From assembly GCF_040115645.1 (NCBI RefSeq), contig NC_089560.1, positions 2,232,001-2,296,000 of the forward strand: a stretch of 64,000 bases of DNA. The letters are read 5' to 3'. Each line of letters starts with the position of its first letter. Within the stretch, counting starts at the first letter, position 1. Positions 46,748 through 59,234 of this stretch are shown one piece after another. Source of the DNA: Euwallacea fornicatus (Eukaryota > Arthropoda > Insecta > Coleoptera > Curculionidae). The translations under genes were made by a program, and so were the position numbers. The notes below the pieces were generated by a model, which did not search any database, was not told the DNA's origin, and saw only the letters and a list, made by a program, of their open reading frames with translations.

Positions 46748-49511
46748 TCATCCAGAATTAAATGTCATTCAATGGTAAAATACGGTATTTTCAAAGCATC
46801 TGCTAAACATCGACTAGAATCGAAGGAACGAAGTTGCATCAACCTGATAATTTACCAGCGTACAAAATGTTACCTCTTTCACATCATCAAGAAAATTGTT
46901 TATTTCTTTTTACTTTCTCTCAATTATTCATTAAAAAATGTATACAGAGTGAGGACTTAAACTAATATAATATAGTATAAGCTGCAGTTGGAATTACTTA
47001 TTAACAGCCTTTATGATTTAAAAAAAATATCGTTAGAATTTTCCGATGCGATGAGAATGAAGTGTCCAAGCGAAAAATCAGATAAACCTATCGATGAAAT
47101 TAATACTGAAAGCCTTTTCGGCACTTTTTCTGCAAAGCGACACTTCTTTTTGAAAGGAAATTTTCGAGATAAATCCAAATGAAAAGCTCCATATATATTA
47201 TTGCTGGGAAAGCAACGTGTATTAGAGGGGCCCCATTAATAATGCAGGTTTTAGCCCGTTCCTGGAACAAAGACCACTCGACCGGAAACTCAACCAGATA
47301 TCTGATGCAGCATTTCTGTAAATGGCGGCTGCATAGCGGCTTTGTAACTCACTTAACCTAGTTTTTGATGAGGGGTGTGAATGCGCGAAATGATGGGCAG
47401 AAAAAGTTTTCAATTTTCACAATGGATGATCATTGCTTAAACAGGGGTTTTAAAAAGAACATTAAATAATTTCAGTATATAAATAAAATCGCACGTGTGG
47501 ATCTATTCGTTCACTTGCCCAATCCACATTAATAAAATACAATAGTTGTGTTGGAGATATCAATAGAGCAGTAAATTATCTCTCCATGACAGACTCTATC
47601 TGTTTCCGGATTCTGGAACAAAGATAAAAAAAGAAGAAATATGCTGGAGGAACATCGATTTTTGTTAAAATTGCAAGCAGACTAAACTGATGAATATCTC
47701 GAATATTTCCGAAACGGCAGGAGGTATCCAAGGTCACCCACTTTTCAAATTTTGAGCATCGGTTCTTTGAGAATCTGAAGCGAATATCCACTTAAAGTAC
47801 AAATCATATTAGTCATCTCGACGGGCTGTATCAACCTGGACTGGGCGAGCCTCTTTTTCTTTGATTTCCCGGGATATGAACTAACATAAATGCTGATATT
47901 TGCAATTTTGAAGAATTGTGTTCAATTTCAATTACTTTCCAGATTTTAAGCACCGAGATGTTAAGGATTCAAAGAACATCCCGACCAAACTGCTACAGAC
48001 TGCATTTTATGCGGAAATTGCGGATTGAAGCTTGAAAAGTGGAATAGTAAGAGAGAAGAATGTATGGCGGCGAACACACAGACTGCACCAATCGTGTCAT
48101 TTTTTGGGGGGAAGGGTAGGTACTGAAGTGTAAGTTACTAGATGAGGAGAAAAGTATCGATAATGATCGAATTATAAACTTTTTGGGAGCCTACAAAATT
48201 GGGAAAAGAAACGATATTTTATTATTTACATGATCAGTCCACGATTGGTTTGAATTAGATTAATATTTGACTTAAAAGCATTAAATTAGGCATTAACCGG
48301 GTATAGGGGTATAAACATAACCACAATACCAAATGGTGCGCTTAGAAATGGATTAACGAGAGAAAACAATATAATTAGATAAGAAGTAATTGGATCACCA
48401 ATAAGAGAGGGTAATGCAGGAGTGATAGGATTCCTACCTAGTTACAAGGGAATTAGTAATAATGGAAGCATTTAACGAGCTGAAGAATAATGTGAAAGAG
48501 ATAAAAAGGATAGGAAAATGGGGTGGGACGAATAATAAGGGTACACGGGGGGAGTTATATGATATGCGGAGGAGAATATCCCGTGGTTATGATATTAAAT
48601 AACCCATCTAGTCAACGTTTAGTAGCTTTGTTCCAACAGGATAGTAAAACAATTTTCTATCAACACTCAAAACTGTGCAACTAACTATTGCTGATGATCT
48701 GAAATCCTGAGGAACGATATATGGTCTACTAATGAGAATGACGACAGATTTACATCTCTTAACTTATTTAATAGTTAATCTCTGATGCAAGCAAAGGAAC
48801 GTCAAGTGATGTGCATTAGTGCCACTTTATGGCCGATGTCTATTTCCTAGAATGCGAAATGGAGAATATGCCTCTCCATAAAACGGGGAAGCATGGACGT
48901 CACAGGAAACGAGAGGGAACGTCGTATTAACTACGAAGAAGTGGAAAGTTATGGCGATTAAGTGAAATTTGATAAAACTGAAACGGGACTTCGATTTTGA
49001 GTGAGATTTGATCAAGTTCTAATTGTTTTTCCATATGAGAATTTGGTAAAAACATTCTACTTCTTTGAAAAATCATTATTATCTGCAAAGTTCTGAAAAA
49101 GTGGCCAAATCCTGCTGGAAATTTATCAGTTAAGCAGTTAAACTTGATAAAATTGGGGTCGAAATCGATTCGAAATTTCAACAAACTGGATTCTGTATGA
49201 AAGCGTAGATAGCCCTGTTTCCCACACTCAGAGGAGCGCACTGTAATCCGAAGAGTTTCCTTATTCTTACATCTTTGCCTCATCCGTACCTATGCATGGA
49301 TTCATTTGCTATATATCATATGTAACATAATAATAATAATTTATTAATTTTAAGGTAATGTATATGAACATAAATTAGTCTAAAATTATCTAGAATTTTT
49401 CAGCTCTAGATATTGACAGAAACTTAATCATATGCAAATCCTCATGTATCATTAGATACATTTTGTCTGTAGGTGCTAAATCATTATTGCGTAGCAAAAT
49501 TATGACACATA
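46748..49511. other. Intergenic, no gene recognised
   Basis: ORFs at 46988-47182, 47179-47413, 47576-47791 and 48827-49283 were inspected. None has a domain signature or good splice context. The 47220-47360 stretch is less AT-rich than its surroundings. Confidence 0.5.
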
Positions 49512-49990
49512 CAGGGTGTAAATTTCAAAGTTATCTACCCAATGATCTCGGAACAGGATAGATTTTTGAAAAACCTTTATTATCGAAGGAAAACAATTTT
49601 TAGGTAGAACTCATTGTGCTTCTATCAAACCCTCTACCCCGTATAGCCACCCTCTGAAATATATTTAATGGTAAAGAGAGTTAAGTAATATATTATGTTA
49701 GAGGGCTCTTCATTCTCTACCTTATGGTATCTATTATAAAAGTAGAATATTATTTAATTGCTTGTGGTAGTTGAAGATGTTAATGGATATTCAAATCATT
49801 TAAAATATATTGGGATAATTCGTGTGTAAGAATAAATAAAATTATTTTCATTTATGAAAGTAAGTAAGATGGACAAAAAGAACAGCGAAAGTTTTTAATG
49901 TCAGAAGCCCTAATTCTAATGTAAGTCACAGATACGTTTTGGACTTACCACACAACTGAGATCTAAAGAACAAAAAAAATCCAATATTAA
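49512..49990 (+). mobile_element. 5' fragment of an element related to 30131-32357
   Basis: Starts CAGGGTGTAAATTTCAAAG after TA (49510-49511) and follows the long terminal repeat of the 30131 element for about 230 bp (GATCTCGGAACAGGATAGATTTTT, of which the core is GGATAGATTTTT; CCACCCTCTGAAATATATTTAATGG, core AATATATTTAATGG). At 49890 the plus strand reads KVFNVRSPNSNVSHRYVLDL, homologous to VQVFNAGNPNANVSRRYVLD there. Everything downstream of that point is missing. Confidence 0.7.
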
Positions 49991-51258
49991 TTCCTGATAA
50001 TAAGTTTAGAAAACCTTGAAAACAATTAAAATTAATTTAGACGCGAAGCAGAGGCGTACCCATTCGAAATCTGAAACAAAAAAATCTATATTAAGTTTTA
50101 AAAAAGTCTTCAAAACTTTCGAAGTTGTTTTCCTTGGCTTAAAAAAAATTAACTGTAAACAACAGGAAACCACAATCAGAACTCCCTCCCTAAATGCGTG
50201 AGCTAGACTCACGTAAACAACAACCACTCACAAAATAGGAGTTAAACTCCGCTCATTTTCACTCACTGAGTCATGAAGGAAATGGCGCACCTTAAGGGTC
50301 TTAAGGAGACTCGATTATCCCGATTATTAGTGCAGCACGCATTACGGACATATTATTCATCGTTATGATAACATTCGAGTCAATCACCTGCGGAGCGATA
50401 TCTGTACAAGCTGCCTTTTTATAAAGGTTTAAGTGATAACCCTTGGAAAGGATACGTAATAAGAAGTAATGTGTCACGTTTCCAGATTTAGTAAAATCAA
50501 TATTGGTTCGGGTCGTTGGACATGAACGATAACAACGATACGATGGCCTCCAAACATTCAAATAACTTTACACACTTTTTACGAGCGTACAGCTCATCAA
50601 TCTGACCATGGATATGATACGAGAAACGAAATAATATACAGCTCGTCTATGCTCCAGGAAGGACACATAAAGAACGAAATAAACGACTTGAAGCAAGGTT
50701 AAATTAAACACCGCAAATGAACTTTCTGGAATAGTGATCTTTTCGTAATCCCGTCAACAAAAATTGTCCTGCTACGGTCATTAAGGTAAGAGATATCAGT
50801 TAGTATTTATTTCGGACATAGCACGCACTGCACTGCCCCGTCTCGCGCCCGCCTATGGATTTTTTCTTTTTGGTAGCCGAAACTTTGGCTTTGTCTCAAT
50901 TTGAGCTCCTTCCAACTGTACCATTTAAAGAAAATACATAATTTGAAAATCCACATATTTAAAAAAAATTTAAACACGTGACTTTACTGCTGTTATGTCT
51001 GTGTACGCGATTGCTGAAAGAAACAACAATTAGGTTAACGTTGCCGAGAAATATAAGCTCAAATATGGAGCCAAGTTACATTCGACTGCACGAATGACCG
51101 AGGACTTGTTGCATCTTGTCGTCCACTCGGTATAAGCACAATTACCTATATCTTCTTAATAAAAATATGCTGTTAGAACCCTCTTGTCGGTCAGAATCAA
51201 CCGGAAAGGGTGCACCTCTTCCCTGCAAATGTTATTAATCTCGTCACTTTTACTGTTG
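49991..51258. other. Intergenic, no gene recognised
   Basis: ORFs 50006-50227 (both strands) and 50301-50561 have no recognisable features. Confidence 0.5.
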
Positions 51259-51514
51259 GTTTAACTTCAAGTGAGTCTTACGCGTGCAAAGGACAAGTCT
51301 CAAAATGTTGATTTTGAGTTAACGTCATAACTCACGTGAGAATTGTTGGAAGTTGTGTCTTTTTTTGGGGGATTTCGAAAATCAACTCCAACGAATAAAT
51401 TGCGCCTTATTAAAGTTCGAACATATAAGTCTAAGACTCATTTATGAACTTAACGCACAATGCACAAATTGCAACTTGTCCTTTGCACGCGCTTGAGCGA
51501 TTGACAGGTTAAAG
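51259..51514. mobile_element. Small hairpin element (possible MITE)
   Basis: Imperfect inverted repeats: GTTTAACTTCAAGTGAGTCT then GCGTGCAAAGGACAAGT on the left, and on the right, reversed, CTTTAACCTGTCAATCGCTC then GCGTGCAAAGGACAAGT. The 17-bp GCGTGCAAAGGACAAGT core is perfect. Length about 256 bp, no coding capacity. Target duplication not clear. Confidence 0.45.
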
Positions 51515-52793
51515 TTGCCGTTGGAAATTAATCAAACTTGCCATACAAAAATAAGGGAATTTGAATTTGTAGCAGTAACTGATTTATTCATACATAATAG
51601 GTGCCAAATTGCCCTTTTTTGTGTTTCATGCGTGATGGCTCCCCAACTGCGAATGGCTCTATGTTGAATTATGAAGCCGGAAATGCATATAAAAAAATAT
51701 CAGCATTTTTCGTGAGACTTTAGATATATTGAGCAATTTCATTCAGCGGCCGAAAGCTCAATGTTTAACAAGTAATAAAACTCAGTTCAGACTTCTGCCT
51801 TTCTGATATACTCAGCATAAGGATTAGCAGAAATTTGTTTATTATATACGGCCAATTCCATTATTTCGTAACAATCCCAGGGAAAACGAAATGAATTTCT
51901 TGAGTATACTTGTAGAAGTTTTTGGTTGAGCATGACGGAAAATTTATTAAATCAAAAAACTTAAGTACCTAATCCCACGTTCGAAAAGTCCGGGAAATTC
52001 CTCGGGACTTTCTCCAGATCTTGATTTCACCGTATTAAATCTCGTTGAATCGAAACAAAAAAACGTAAAAATACATTGTAACAGGATTCCGCTTTTTATA
52101 GAGATTTTTATTATTCAATCAAGCCCCGTCTGGTCTTCCTAGAAACTGTTCTCGTTCGCTTTTGTTCTCGAATCCTTTATAAAATCAAGGTTGATTCAAT
52201 GTACCAAGCCATGCGTAAATCCATCTGAATTTAAGAGTGTTTAAAATCCTTTAAGTCCAAATGAATTCTCTTCTCCCTCTTTCTTTTTGAATATTTCAGA
52301 TAACAAAGCAATTTTCTGATCTCTAACAGACTTTTGTCGGAGGTTAAAGTTACCACTAGTTTCCACCCTATGACGATAATCTTAATTAGATTAGGATTAA
52401 TTGAACGAAGCCAACCAATTACATCGCAATTTCGTCACACAATCATTTTTGAATATATTTTTTGTTGATTTGGTCTCTTAAAGGTTATTTATTCATGTTA
52501 AATACTACCAGGGGTGTATGTACTGCCATCTGTTGCAGTTATTTTGTATCATTTTTTTAAGTCCACAATTCCCTGTTAATGATCAAAATCCACCAATTGA
52601 CCCGATAAATTTTTCACGAATGGTAAACAGGCCACAATTGCTAAATAAGTTCTTTGGAATCTTCAGTAGAGAATAGTGACGTAGTGTCTCGTGAGAATTG
52701 AAAAGGTGAATAATAACAGCTATACAAATACAGAAACCGTCTTTAAATATACCTGTTATGGTCCTACTAGAAGTGCATATATTTTTTGATATA
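51515..52793. other. Intergenic, no gene recognised
   Basis: No ORF with motifs. The sequence is AT-rich and lacks transposon ends. Confidence 0.5.
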
Positions 52794-53454
52794 CAATCAC
52801 TCAAAAAAGTATCCGTACAGCCGGGAAAAAATTCTGTAAACCGTAACTTTTTACTGATTTTGTTCAAATTTTGTATAATGAAAATTCAAACCGAAACTCA
52901 ATTTGCGTAATCGAGCAACTTTTGAAAATTTAACTTTTAGAGTGCTTTCCAGCGTTTAAAAAAAACTTCTTGTGCGGTGGAAATTTTTTAATGTGGTTTT
53001 AACATTCTTGCAGAGAGGATTTTTCTTCATATATCCTGAAAATTTGATCAAAATCGAACAACAAATAAGGGAGTTGCAGCCTTTCAAAAACGCCAAAGAG
53101 TGACGATTTTCGCGCAAAATGACGAAACTTTGACATTTTTGACGACTTTAAAAAGCTGTAACTCCCTTATTTGCGGTTCGATTTTGATCAAATTTTCAGG
53201 ATATATGAAGAAAAATCCTCTCTGCAAGAATGTTAAAACCACATTGAAAAATTTCCACCACACAAGAAGTTTTCAAAACGGAGTTTTTTTAAACGCTGGA
53301 AAGCACTCTAAAAGTTAAATTTTCGAAAGTTGCTCAATTACGCAAATTGAGTTTCGGTTTGAATTTTCATTATACAAAATTTGAACAAAACCAGTCAAAA
53401 GTTATGGTTTACAGAATTTTTTTTCGGCTGTACGGATACTTTTTTGAGTGACTG
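52794..53454. mobile_element. Long-hairpin foldback MITE
   Basis: Near-perfect palindrome: the left half, from CAATCACTCAAAAAAGTATC, is the reverse complement of the right half, ending GATACTTTTTTGAGTGACTG. Arms are roughly 300 bp with a small central loop near 53110-53140. TA flanks both ends (52792-52793, 53455-53456). The terminus resembles Tc1-type inverted repeats, so Tc1/mariner transposase probably moved it. No gene of its own; ORFs inside are fold products. Arm divergence is only a few per cent by eye, so this is one of the younger elements here. Confidence 0.9.
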
Positions 53455-53529
53455 TATTCGTGTAGTTTTGCAGATATGATGGATGTCGAAAAAATACGAA
53501 TTTTACATTTTTTTTTTCACATTTATTAA

Positions 53530-55166
53530 ATCACTGAACATGGAAAAAGCTCCTTTTTCATGATTCCTTGAGCGAGTCCCTTCTTGAAACCCACGCATGA
53601 TACTCCAACAGCAATCGACCATCATGTATTCATCCCATCAATCCTGGTACCTCTCTTCTCTACCTTTTAAATTTTAATAAACTCGCTGTCTTGTTACTCA
53701 CTGTAAGAGTCAAGTTCGTCCGAAATTTTTTGAATGATCGTGGAGGTAGTGAACTTTGATATTCATATTACGTCCAACATTTTTTACGCCAACACGCGAT
53801 AATTTTCGCACTTAAAATCCTCTAGGAGATTTTTTACATTGATGAAAGAAACCCAGGCTATTGATTCTGAACCGACCTGAACGAAATTCTTACGTTTCAT
53901 CAAAAGCCCAATACGTGGGCCACCAATAATGCCAGCCTCGAGTTTTTCCACGCTCAGACCAGGAAGATTTCTGGAAATATAATTAAAACCGAAATCCATT
54001 TTGTTCAATGCTCTGACATATTATTTCATTAATCCCAATTTTATATGTAGTAGAGACAACTTTATTTTCTCTCCAGTAACTAAGGATGTGTTTATGATGT
54101 TTTGTTCCCCGACTGTTAGGCCTTTGCTACCAGGCCAGTTTGTCTTATTCCAATGCTCGCTTTTAGATCTGCTACCTCTCAAACAGAGAAAAGAAGGGAA
54201 TTTGGTGCAGGCGCTTTGTCGATCCGACTGAAAGTTTACTATTTTTAAATCAACAGACAAAACTCAGTTCTGGTCATGGTATTTAATTTCTTTCGATACA
54301 AGAGATATGGTTTCGTAGTTTTCCTTTAATTTTGTGGAACGGACAATGGGAACTGCTTATTACCATTACGCATCAAAACATATTTAAGCTCCACTTGTAG
54401 CTATCCATAAAAGTCTCCATTTATTTGGCTGGTAGCTCAAGAGACCCGTTTTTGATAAAATACCACGGAAATTATTACAAAAAAAACATAATTTTTTTTT
54501 TAGTAAAAAAATTGAAGGAATCCTTTTTCTGGAGTGCAACACTATGTAATTTTAGCTCCTAGAGCAAATAAATTCCTTTCTTTGAGTCTGGATGCCAGCA
54601 GTTCTGGTCTTTTTTTCCGAAACTCGAGATCTCTGTTAAGGTCGCTTAAAACGTTTTGAGTAAAACGTAAAGGTTTTGACGACGTGGCTTCAAAAGCACC
54701 ACTTTCTTCGCCAATACTAGCTTGGCGAACTTCGGATATACTACATTCTGTATCTGAAAGATCAAAAAGGCCATAGAAAGTTGGAGCAAGGACGTTTTCT
54801 GAATGAGGAACAGATCTTTTGGCAGATTTCATATCGGAATAGATTTTTTTTTTTCGATTGACACATCGTGCATTGTGCAACAATCATCGTGGTGATTTTT
54901 GGTTCCTTCCTAATCATGGGCACACGAAATTTCAGTCGGCTTCTTCTGCCTCTCATCCGTTGCTTTAAATGTTCATTACACGTTTCGCAAATACTATGTG
55001 GAATCCACGGTTTATCAACGTCTTTGATGTTCAAGTCAAAGTAAGCGAAATATGCAGTTTTCACAACTTCACATGTACTTCTTCGAAACTTTCGCACCGT
55101 ATATTCGCTACAAACGTAACAAAAAGTTTTCGGAGTGTTCAAACGCGATCGGTTTGACGAAGACAT
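53530..55166 (-). pseudogene. Broken copy of a repetitive insect gene family (CYVC...SDLNRDL type)
   Basis: One degraded reading frame on the minus strand. N-terminus at 55166: MSSSNRSRLNTPKTFCYVCS, then a cysteine/histidine-containing region, RFRVPMI-like basic block (KFRVPMIRKEPK) and, after a frameshift near 54900, AKRSVPHSENVLAPTF and LNRDLEFRKKRPELLASRLK. Further fragments continue in order: PNKWRLLWIATSG, RNGNKQFPLSVPQ, VDLKIVNFQSDRQSACTKFP, FLCLRGSRSKSEHW, LLHIKLGLMK, a stop, ISRNLPGLSVEKLEAGI, GPRIGLLMKRKNF and NIKVHYLHDHSKNF, ending near a CCWSIM motif at about 53550. From memory this order matches a multi-copy, uncharacterised family found in TE-rich insect genomes; I do not know its function. 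Several stops and at least two frameshifts. Confidence 0.65.
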
Positions 55167-57258
55167 GTTTCAGGTTTTATTTACCAACTGTTTTAATTCA
55201 CCAAACAACAAACATTAAAAAGTTAAATGACTAGCGATAAGAGAATATTTATCAATGTCGGTTGGTTTAAACCAGCACGTACTTTTGGTACTTTAACATC
55301 ACTGAGTGTCTTGCTAGACTCTACACTTTCAAATTACATTTAAGCTTCGTCGACATCAATTTTCTTTTGTAGGCCTGTGTAATTGTGCAGGTTAGTTCGT
55401 AAGTCATCATCAAAATCAAAATACACGAGACAGCTTTATTAGTTGGTCCTGCGAGATACCGACTGACCTTTCGACCACGCACTAGCCAACTTGCCTCAGT
55501 TCCGTTCAACCCTTGAAAAATGAAGCAAATTTCTAGTAAATTAAATTAACTCGCACTTTAAAGACATTATACTTTTTCGCTTATATTATATTAAATGGTG
55601 TAGCTTATTCCTCAGGTCCCTATATACAAGGTAATTTCAAAGATCGTTCCCGGCCTCGCCAAGATAGCAATCAATCAAACATATTGGATTCCCGGTATGT
55701 GTCATTTGTGCCTGGGGTGAATATTTTTAACCCACTTTCGTAAACACATTATGTAAATTTTTTTCATCTCGATCTCGGTGGTCGCGCCTATATGAAGATT
55801 GGACGAAACTCGTGGCCGATATGCGAAACTTCTAGGAAAAAATACGTTCTGCTCAGTATCAGCCTCTAAAAAAAGAACGATGAAGCAATTTAAAAAACTT
55901 TCTTAGAAGTCACTTTGAGAATTCTGGATCTATTTTGCATCGGAAGCATCTAAATTTAAAAGTTGGCTCCTCTTTATGACCGATCTTTCCTAGCACAAGG
56001 CTTAATTTATTTTTATGTCGCAGGAAAGACATCGAACAGGAACAAGAAGTAATAAAAGCGGACTGTGCGCTACGTCTACGGTGAATTTTTGTCTAAATTA
56101 TTTCTATTTCACAATACAGCTTCAGGTTATGTTTCCTAATAAAATTAAGCTGTAAAATTTACAACCGCAAATGGCAATGTTAGCAAAGGCAGCAAATGCT
56201 AAGTTCTCAAGATAGTTGTTATTCTACAGACATACGTAAACATACACGAAGAGAGCAAACTAAAAACTGAATTAAGGATATAGAGTTTAAAGTAGTTTGC
56301 TTTCTAGCAAAGTACAAAGCAATTTAACATTCCAACTTCCTAGTTTTAAGTAATCTTAGGGACGAGATGCAGCATTTGTCATAAGCACTTACTCGTCTTA
56401 CAGTGTTTATTTCATTATTTGAGTTATTTCAATCGTGATCTTTACCGTAGGCATTCCTCGAAATTTAACTTATCAAATTTACTGCTTCCAGATGGTGATT
56501 TACTTGGAAGTTTGAGAAAATGTTTTGCAGATAAGTGGTGTAAAATTACTTACCAACATCGACATTATTATTCGACAAGCTCCATTTGCCGAACCGTAAG
56601 TCCCGTTAATCCTCACAGGAGGGATCAGCAAAAGATGCAATCTCAAAGGCAATTCCCCAAGCAACCTCTTTGTGTATCCCATCATCTTACCCTGTATGTT
56701 AACAGAGTACAAAGAATTTTGCGCGTCATTTCACTTGTTGTTATGTTGGCTATTTGTCGACTTGTTTAGTACAATCAGTTATGGATATTATCAGGAAATA
56801 TTGAGGGATATTCAGGGATGGAAGCGCGTAAACAGATAATTGAATCGTGAAAGCCAGTAATTATCAACAAATTTAATGAGAGTATGAAAGTTGGAGACAC
56901 CTCTCAAACGAGCAATTAAGTCTAAAATGCTAATGGGTTCTGATTGGCTCGTTCCAATGCGGAATTGGAAAACTCCTCGCCCCCGTCGCTCTAATATAAT
57001 TAAAATCTCACTTTTGCTTCACATTACACGAAAGTGATCCATTGAAAACGTACCGGAATGCATAACTTCCAGGAAAAATCTCGGAACACCTCAAGTTATT
57101 TTTTTATAGGAAAAACAACTTTTGGCAAGCTGCGCGAAGTTTAACCCAGAGTTGACCTTGCGAAACGCTGACTTTCGGTAAATTCGTTTAAAAGATACAG
57201 ACTGTTGAAATACCAGTAATGTCTTGAAAAGCTAAAGCGATTTTACTCAAGATCTTAC
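55167..57258. other. Intergenic, no gene recognised
   Basis: The ORF at 55321-55509 (minus) is unassigned. Near 56690 the minus strand begins ACATACAGGGTAAGATGATGGGA (core CAGGGTAAGATGATGG), which may be a lone transposon end. The overlapping ORFs 56419-56769 (plus) and 56500-56712 (minus) are not convincing genes. Confidence 0.45.
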
Positions 57259-57396
57259 CGTATCAGTCAACATCAATATTGTCCGCCAACCTCCATAAAT
57301 AAACTTGAGGCGCTTCAAACTTTTTTCCACAAGTTCTTTTCATCGCCGTTATGCCTTCCGGTACATTTGCCATGGGCCACTCTGTATTGTCCAGAA
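57259..57396 (-). CDS. Candidate exon of an unidentified gene
   Basis: Acceptor CATGCTATCTTTTAG at 57397 and donor ACG|GTAAGA. One frame reads LDNTEWPMANVPEGITAMKR, then CGKKFEAPQVYLWRLADNID, and stops 5 bases before the donor. If real it is either a terminal coding exon with the donor unused, or a spliced exon whose true frame I cannot set. No family recognised. Confidence 0.2.
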
Positions 57397-58557
57397 CTAA
57401 AAGATAGCATGACGAAATACAATAACGGAATTGAAAAAATAAAAAGTTTAATATGTTTCGCTTCAGAAAAGAATAAAATTGATATTCAGGTTGTCTCATA
57501 CCAGTAGATCACTCTACAAACTTCTTTTCGAAGTTCCTCAAGGCGCTTTTATCTTTGGCGCTCCATATTCACCGTACAGAGGGTTGACGTTAATAAAAAA
57601 TACTCTTGTTAATGATTTGAGTGATTCTTAATGTATTTTTTATGATTTTTTACATTGATGTATAGTTCGGTTAGCCGCACATTTGTTTAAATTTGAGTTA
57701 AAAAAATTAAGAAAATTTATTTTGTGCGCATCAATGGTGAATTTGCTTAGTTAATAAAATTAGTTGTGTCCCTATCCGGATTGCTTCATTCTTGAAAATT
57801 TTTATTTGGAGCTTATTTTTCGAAAATATTTCAGCTTATTGCGCCCCAATACATGAATTCCATTTTTTATTCATTCAATTAACCACGCCAAGGCGACGAC
57901 ATTTTATAAATTGTTCATAACAATGCGGTTATGAGCACGAGAATAATTGCTTTTCAATTAGAATATCAAGATGTTAATAAGTAGAACGTACACCAAGTAC
58001 TCAAATGGTAATCATGTGTGTTTTGGAACTACGTTCTCAACATAAATGAAAAATGGAAGCCAAATAGTGGGAGGCAGTAAGTTGAATTATTTTCTAAAGT
58101 AAGCCGTGAGTGGAAATTTTGCAAGAATGAAGATATCCAGCAAAATGGACGAGTAACTTCCATAACTAAACAAATGCACCATTGAGGTACGCAAAAGGAG
58201 GGGGGGAAGCGTGTACACGACCCCCCCTTTTCCTCATGTAATTCCATTTTTTTTTACCCAAATCATAAGAAACGTGCGGCTAATCGAACTACATGTCACT
58301 GCGAAATTTCATTCAAATATATTAAGAGACACACAAGTTATAAATAAAAGTAATTATTTTTCACTAACTTCCACTCTGTGTAATGAATATCAACTGCTAA
58401 AGAAAAAGTTCCACCAGGAAAATCTAATTATTATCGCATAAGGAGTCTCCTTTTAGCGGATTGGCACACTATTACGAGACCCCCTGTACAATTTTCTTAA
58501 AGAACCTCGTAACCGTCTCCATATCTTCTTTCATTCATTGACATTTTCTTCCTGCAG
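57397..58557. other. Intergenic, no gene recognised
   Basis: ORFs 58029-58247 and 58211-58441 overlap on opposite strands and lack motifs. Confidence 0.5.
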
Positions 58558-58658
58558 TTGAAATTAGCCACCAAACGCAAAACAAGATCGAGCTCGCTAG
58601 GTGGTGTGCAAAGGTGGTGCTTCAAAATATGACTAACTTAGATGGTGTTCTACATCAG
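58558..58658 (+). CDS. Candidate exon of an unidentified gene
   Basis: Very good splice context: acceptor TTTTCTTCCTGCAG and donor CATCAG|GTAAGC. Only one frame is open across it (two leading bases, then 33 codons): EISHQTQNKIELARWCAKVV followed by LQNMTNLDGVLHQ. It looks like a soluble helical protein segment. No family recognised and no unambiguous partner exon. Confidence 0.35.
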
Positions 58659-59016
58659 GTAAGCTTTATGTCGTTCGCAGTTTCATGGTAACCAAAAGAG
58701 AAGAAATCAATTTTAGGCTTCTTAATTTTAATGGAATAATCCTGCATTACTGAAAATGAAAATCGTGTGTGCCTATGTTTGCCCCCCTGTGTATGAAGTA
58801 GTTTTGAATTATTTGTGATTTATGGAATGTCAAAATTAGCACAAACATCGCGTTGCACTATTTCAACATAACAATTGATTATGTTCAGTTCATTTCGAGT
58901 CTTTTTTTCTTTTCATTCACTTCATTCCTTGGACGTAGTAGTTGAGAGTGCGATCCATAACGGACATTTTCGTATCAGAGGAACAAATTGAGTTAACTTG
59001 CAATAATTTCTTACAG

Positions 59017-59234
59017 TCCAAAACACAATTTCAACCGCCGAAGTGTACATTAAAGAATTTCTTTATGTATCTAAAGATAGTAATTTTCCACAATCACAAT
59101 CAAGTTCATACTCCGATGGTTTCCCTGATTGTCTTGAGACGCAGACAGCTTATTTATCCCAGACCCTAAAGGACAAGGGTTATTACATAAGAAAGGTTTT
59201 ACCAAAGTGGCCGCTGACAACTCGCTTTATGTAA
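59017..59234 (+). CDS. Candidate terminal exon of an unidentified gene
   Basis: Acceptor TTTCTTACAG at 59016. The protein-like frame starts with two bases, then QNTISTAEVYIKEFLYVSKD, a serine/glutamine-rich stretch and ETQTAYLSQTLKDKGYYIRK, to TAA at 59232-59234. The exon at 58558-58658 ends in phase 0, which would instead select a different, less protein-like frame here. The two segments therefore do not join simply, and may not belong together. Confidence 0.2.

Noticed and set aside
46947..46975. TACAGAGTGAGGACTT resembling a transposon end near the Tc1 pseudogene
   Set aside because: It is oriented as a left end at the right side of the pseudogene, and no partner repeat was found.
52583..53318. 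ORFs on both strands around 52.6-53.3 kb
   Set aside because: They mostly read the arms of the foldback hairpin element and mirror each other.
56500..56712. Minus-strand ORF with INGTYGSANGACRIIMSM before GTAAGT
   Set aside because: It overlaps a possible lone transposon end (CAGGGTAAGATGATGG). The possible acceptors give very short or wrong-phase exons.
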